From contig CAJTMU010000134.1 of NCBI GenBank assembly GCA_910577365.1, positions 1 to 5,060 of the forward strand: a DNA stretch of 5,060 nt. Reading direction: 5' to 3'. The position numbers were made by a program, and so were the translations under genes. Numbering within the stretch: the first letter of the stretch is position 1; each line of letters opens with the position of its first letter. Positions 4,372-5,060 of the stretch are shown one piece after another. Under the pieces are notes generated by a model. The model was not told the DNA's origin. It saw nothing but the letters and a program-made list of their open reading frames with translations, and did no database searches. Source of the DNA: an uncultured Oscillospiraceae bacterium (GTDB taxonomy: Bacteria; Bacillota; Clostridia; Oscillospirales; Ruminococcaceae).

Positions 4372-5060
4372 AGCGCGGATGAGCTTTCCGAAAGCTCATC
4401 ATTCATCATCTCGGTCATGCTTTCGGCAAACACCGCATAACCCTTTGTAGGGTCATTTATAAGAACGTGGGTAACCGCGCCCACCAGCATACCATTCTGT
4501 ATTATCGGACTTCCGCTCATGCCGCAAACTATTCCGCCCGCTGCGTCTAAAAGCCGATCGTCCGTAATCTTTATCAACATGCCTTTCGGACCGTTAATGT
4601 CTAAAAGATTTACACGTTCTATTTTAATGGAATATTCCTGCGGGACGCGTCCGTTTACAGTAGCAAGTATCACCGCATCGCCGCATTCCACCTCCTGTCT
4701 GAACGCTACTGGAATAGCTTCCCCATCGACTGGTGAATCCAGATTCCCGAAAACACCCACACGGGTATTGGAATAAATAGTTCCGCCGGAGGAATTTGGC
4801 AGCAATACGCCGCACAGCTCACCTGCCGCGCCGCATTCTCCCTTGATAACGTCGTAAATGTCAGCGCCCGTTATTTCGCCCGAATAAAGCGGGACAGGCT
4901 CACCTGTCGAAACGTCGCTTACAGCGTGACCCAGACCTCCGAAGCGCCCGCTTTCAGGGTCGTAAAAGGTGAGTGTGCCTATTCCCGCGGCGCTGTCGCG
5001 CACCCATGCGCCGATACGCGGCACTCCATTTTCCATTGCCGGGACGCAGCATAGTGAAAG
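4362..5060 (-). CDS. spoIVB: SpoIVB-like serine peptidase (family S55), C-terminal catalytic part; start beyond the window
   Basis: In B. subtilis SpoIVB is made in the forespore, acts in the space between the two spore membranes and cleaves SpoIVFA, releasing SpoIVFB to activate sigma-K. The frame is open to the window edge, so the internal Met at 5036 is not the start; signal anchor and PDZ domain would lie upstream. Visible are GIGTLTFYDPESG, GGLGHAVSD with the probable catalytic His (codon 4926-4928), ITDDRLL with the probable Asp (4560-4562), and GGIVCGMSGSPIIQNG with the probable nucleophile Ser (4515-4517). The Asp-Ser spacing of 15 residues, and the 187 residues from His to the C-terminus, agree closely with B. 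subtilis H236/D363/S378 in a 426-residue protein as I recall them, so the C-terminus looks complete. It ends in a Ser/Ala-rich tail and TAG, converging on the Clp gene with 44 nt between stops. The triad appears intact. Confidence 0.95.
   Translation of the reverse strand, partial: LSLCCVPAMENGVPRIGAWVRDSAAGIGTLTFYDPESGRFGGLGHAVSDVSTGEPVPLYSGEITGADIYDVIKGECGAAGELCGVLLPNSSGGTIYSNTRVGVFGNLDSPVDGEAIPVAFRQEVECGDAVILATVNGRVPQEYSIKIERVNLLDINGPKGMLIKITDDRLLDAAGGIVCGMSGSPIIQNGMLVGAVTHVLINDPTKGYAVFAESMTEMMNDELSESSSALAA
4378..4400. repeat. 11-bp near-perfect palindrome in the 3' end of spoIVB
   Basis: GATGAGCTTTC (4378-4388) and GAAAGCTCATC (4390-4400) are exact reverse complements around a single C, giving a stem of about 10 bp with a CCG loop on RNA. 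It lies 60 nt past the Clp stop and within the codons for DELSESS near the SpoIVB C-terminus. No T run follows in either direction. It could contribute to ending the Clp transcript or stabilise the spoIVB 3' end. Confidence 0.7.

Noticed and set aside
5034..5036. ATG at 5036 as the start of the SpoIVB-like gene.
   Set aside because: The frame is open to the window edge, no Shine-Dalgarno sequence precedes this Met, and a start here would leave out the signal anchor and PDZ domain typical of SpoIVB.

Overview
The window comes from a low-to-moderate GC, spore-forming Gram-positive, most likely a Clostridia/Ruminococcus-type member of the Firmicutes. Three things point there: the gene order rpmG-secE-nusG-rplK, a SpoIVB-type sporulation protease, and a ClpC-like unfoldase with strong AGGAGG-type ribosome binding sites. 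The assignment is inferred from protein and signal resemblance only. All complete genes read normally in the standard bacterial code, and TAA, TGA and TAG are all used as stops.

Positions 1-1353 (minus strand) hold a tightly packed translation/secretion/transcription operon: rpmG (ribosomal protein L33), secE, nusG and the 5' part of rplK (L11), separated by 15, 18 and 32 nt. A near-consensus sigma-A promoter (TTGACA, 17 bp, extended TGgTAAAAT) lies at 1325-1353. It is followed by a leader of about 108 nt that carries a small hairpin and a U7 run.

Positions 1354-1995 are a long, very AT-rich region with no supported gene. Its right part contains a strong plus-strand promoter (1776-1804), a perfect 17-bp tandem repeat starting at the predicted transcription start, a widely spaced 9-bp inverted repeat and a predicted leader of about 185 nt.

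Positions 1996-4317 (plus strand) encode a complete 773-residue Hsp100/Clp ATPase. It has a ClpC-like N domain, two AAA+ modules and an LGF ClpP-docking tripeptide, but lacks the UVR/coiled-coil middle region of classical ClpC. It also has Val where the second phospho-arginine pocket of B. subtilis ClpC carries Glu. It stands alone, without ctsR/mcsA/mcsB beside it.

Positions 4362-5060 (minus strand) are the catalytic C-terminal part of a SpoIVB-like serine protease whose start lies beyond the window. It converges on the Clp gene. The junction is rich in inverted repeats, including three copies of a 7-bp element that can form two mutually exclusive hairpins.

Most of the window is ordinary core genome. 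The parts most worth a second look are the unusual Clp ATPase with its repeat-bearing promoter and leader, and the structured convergent junction.
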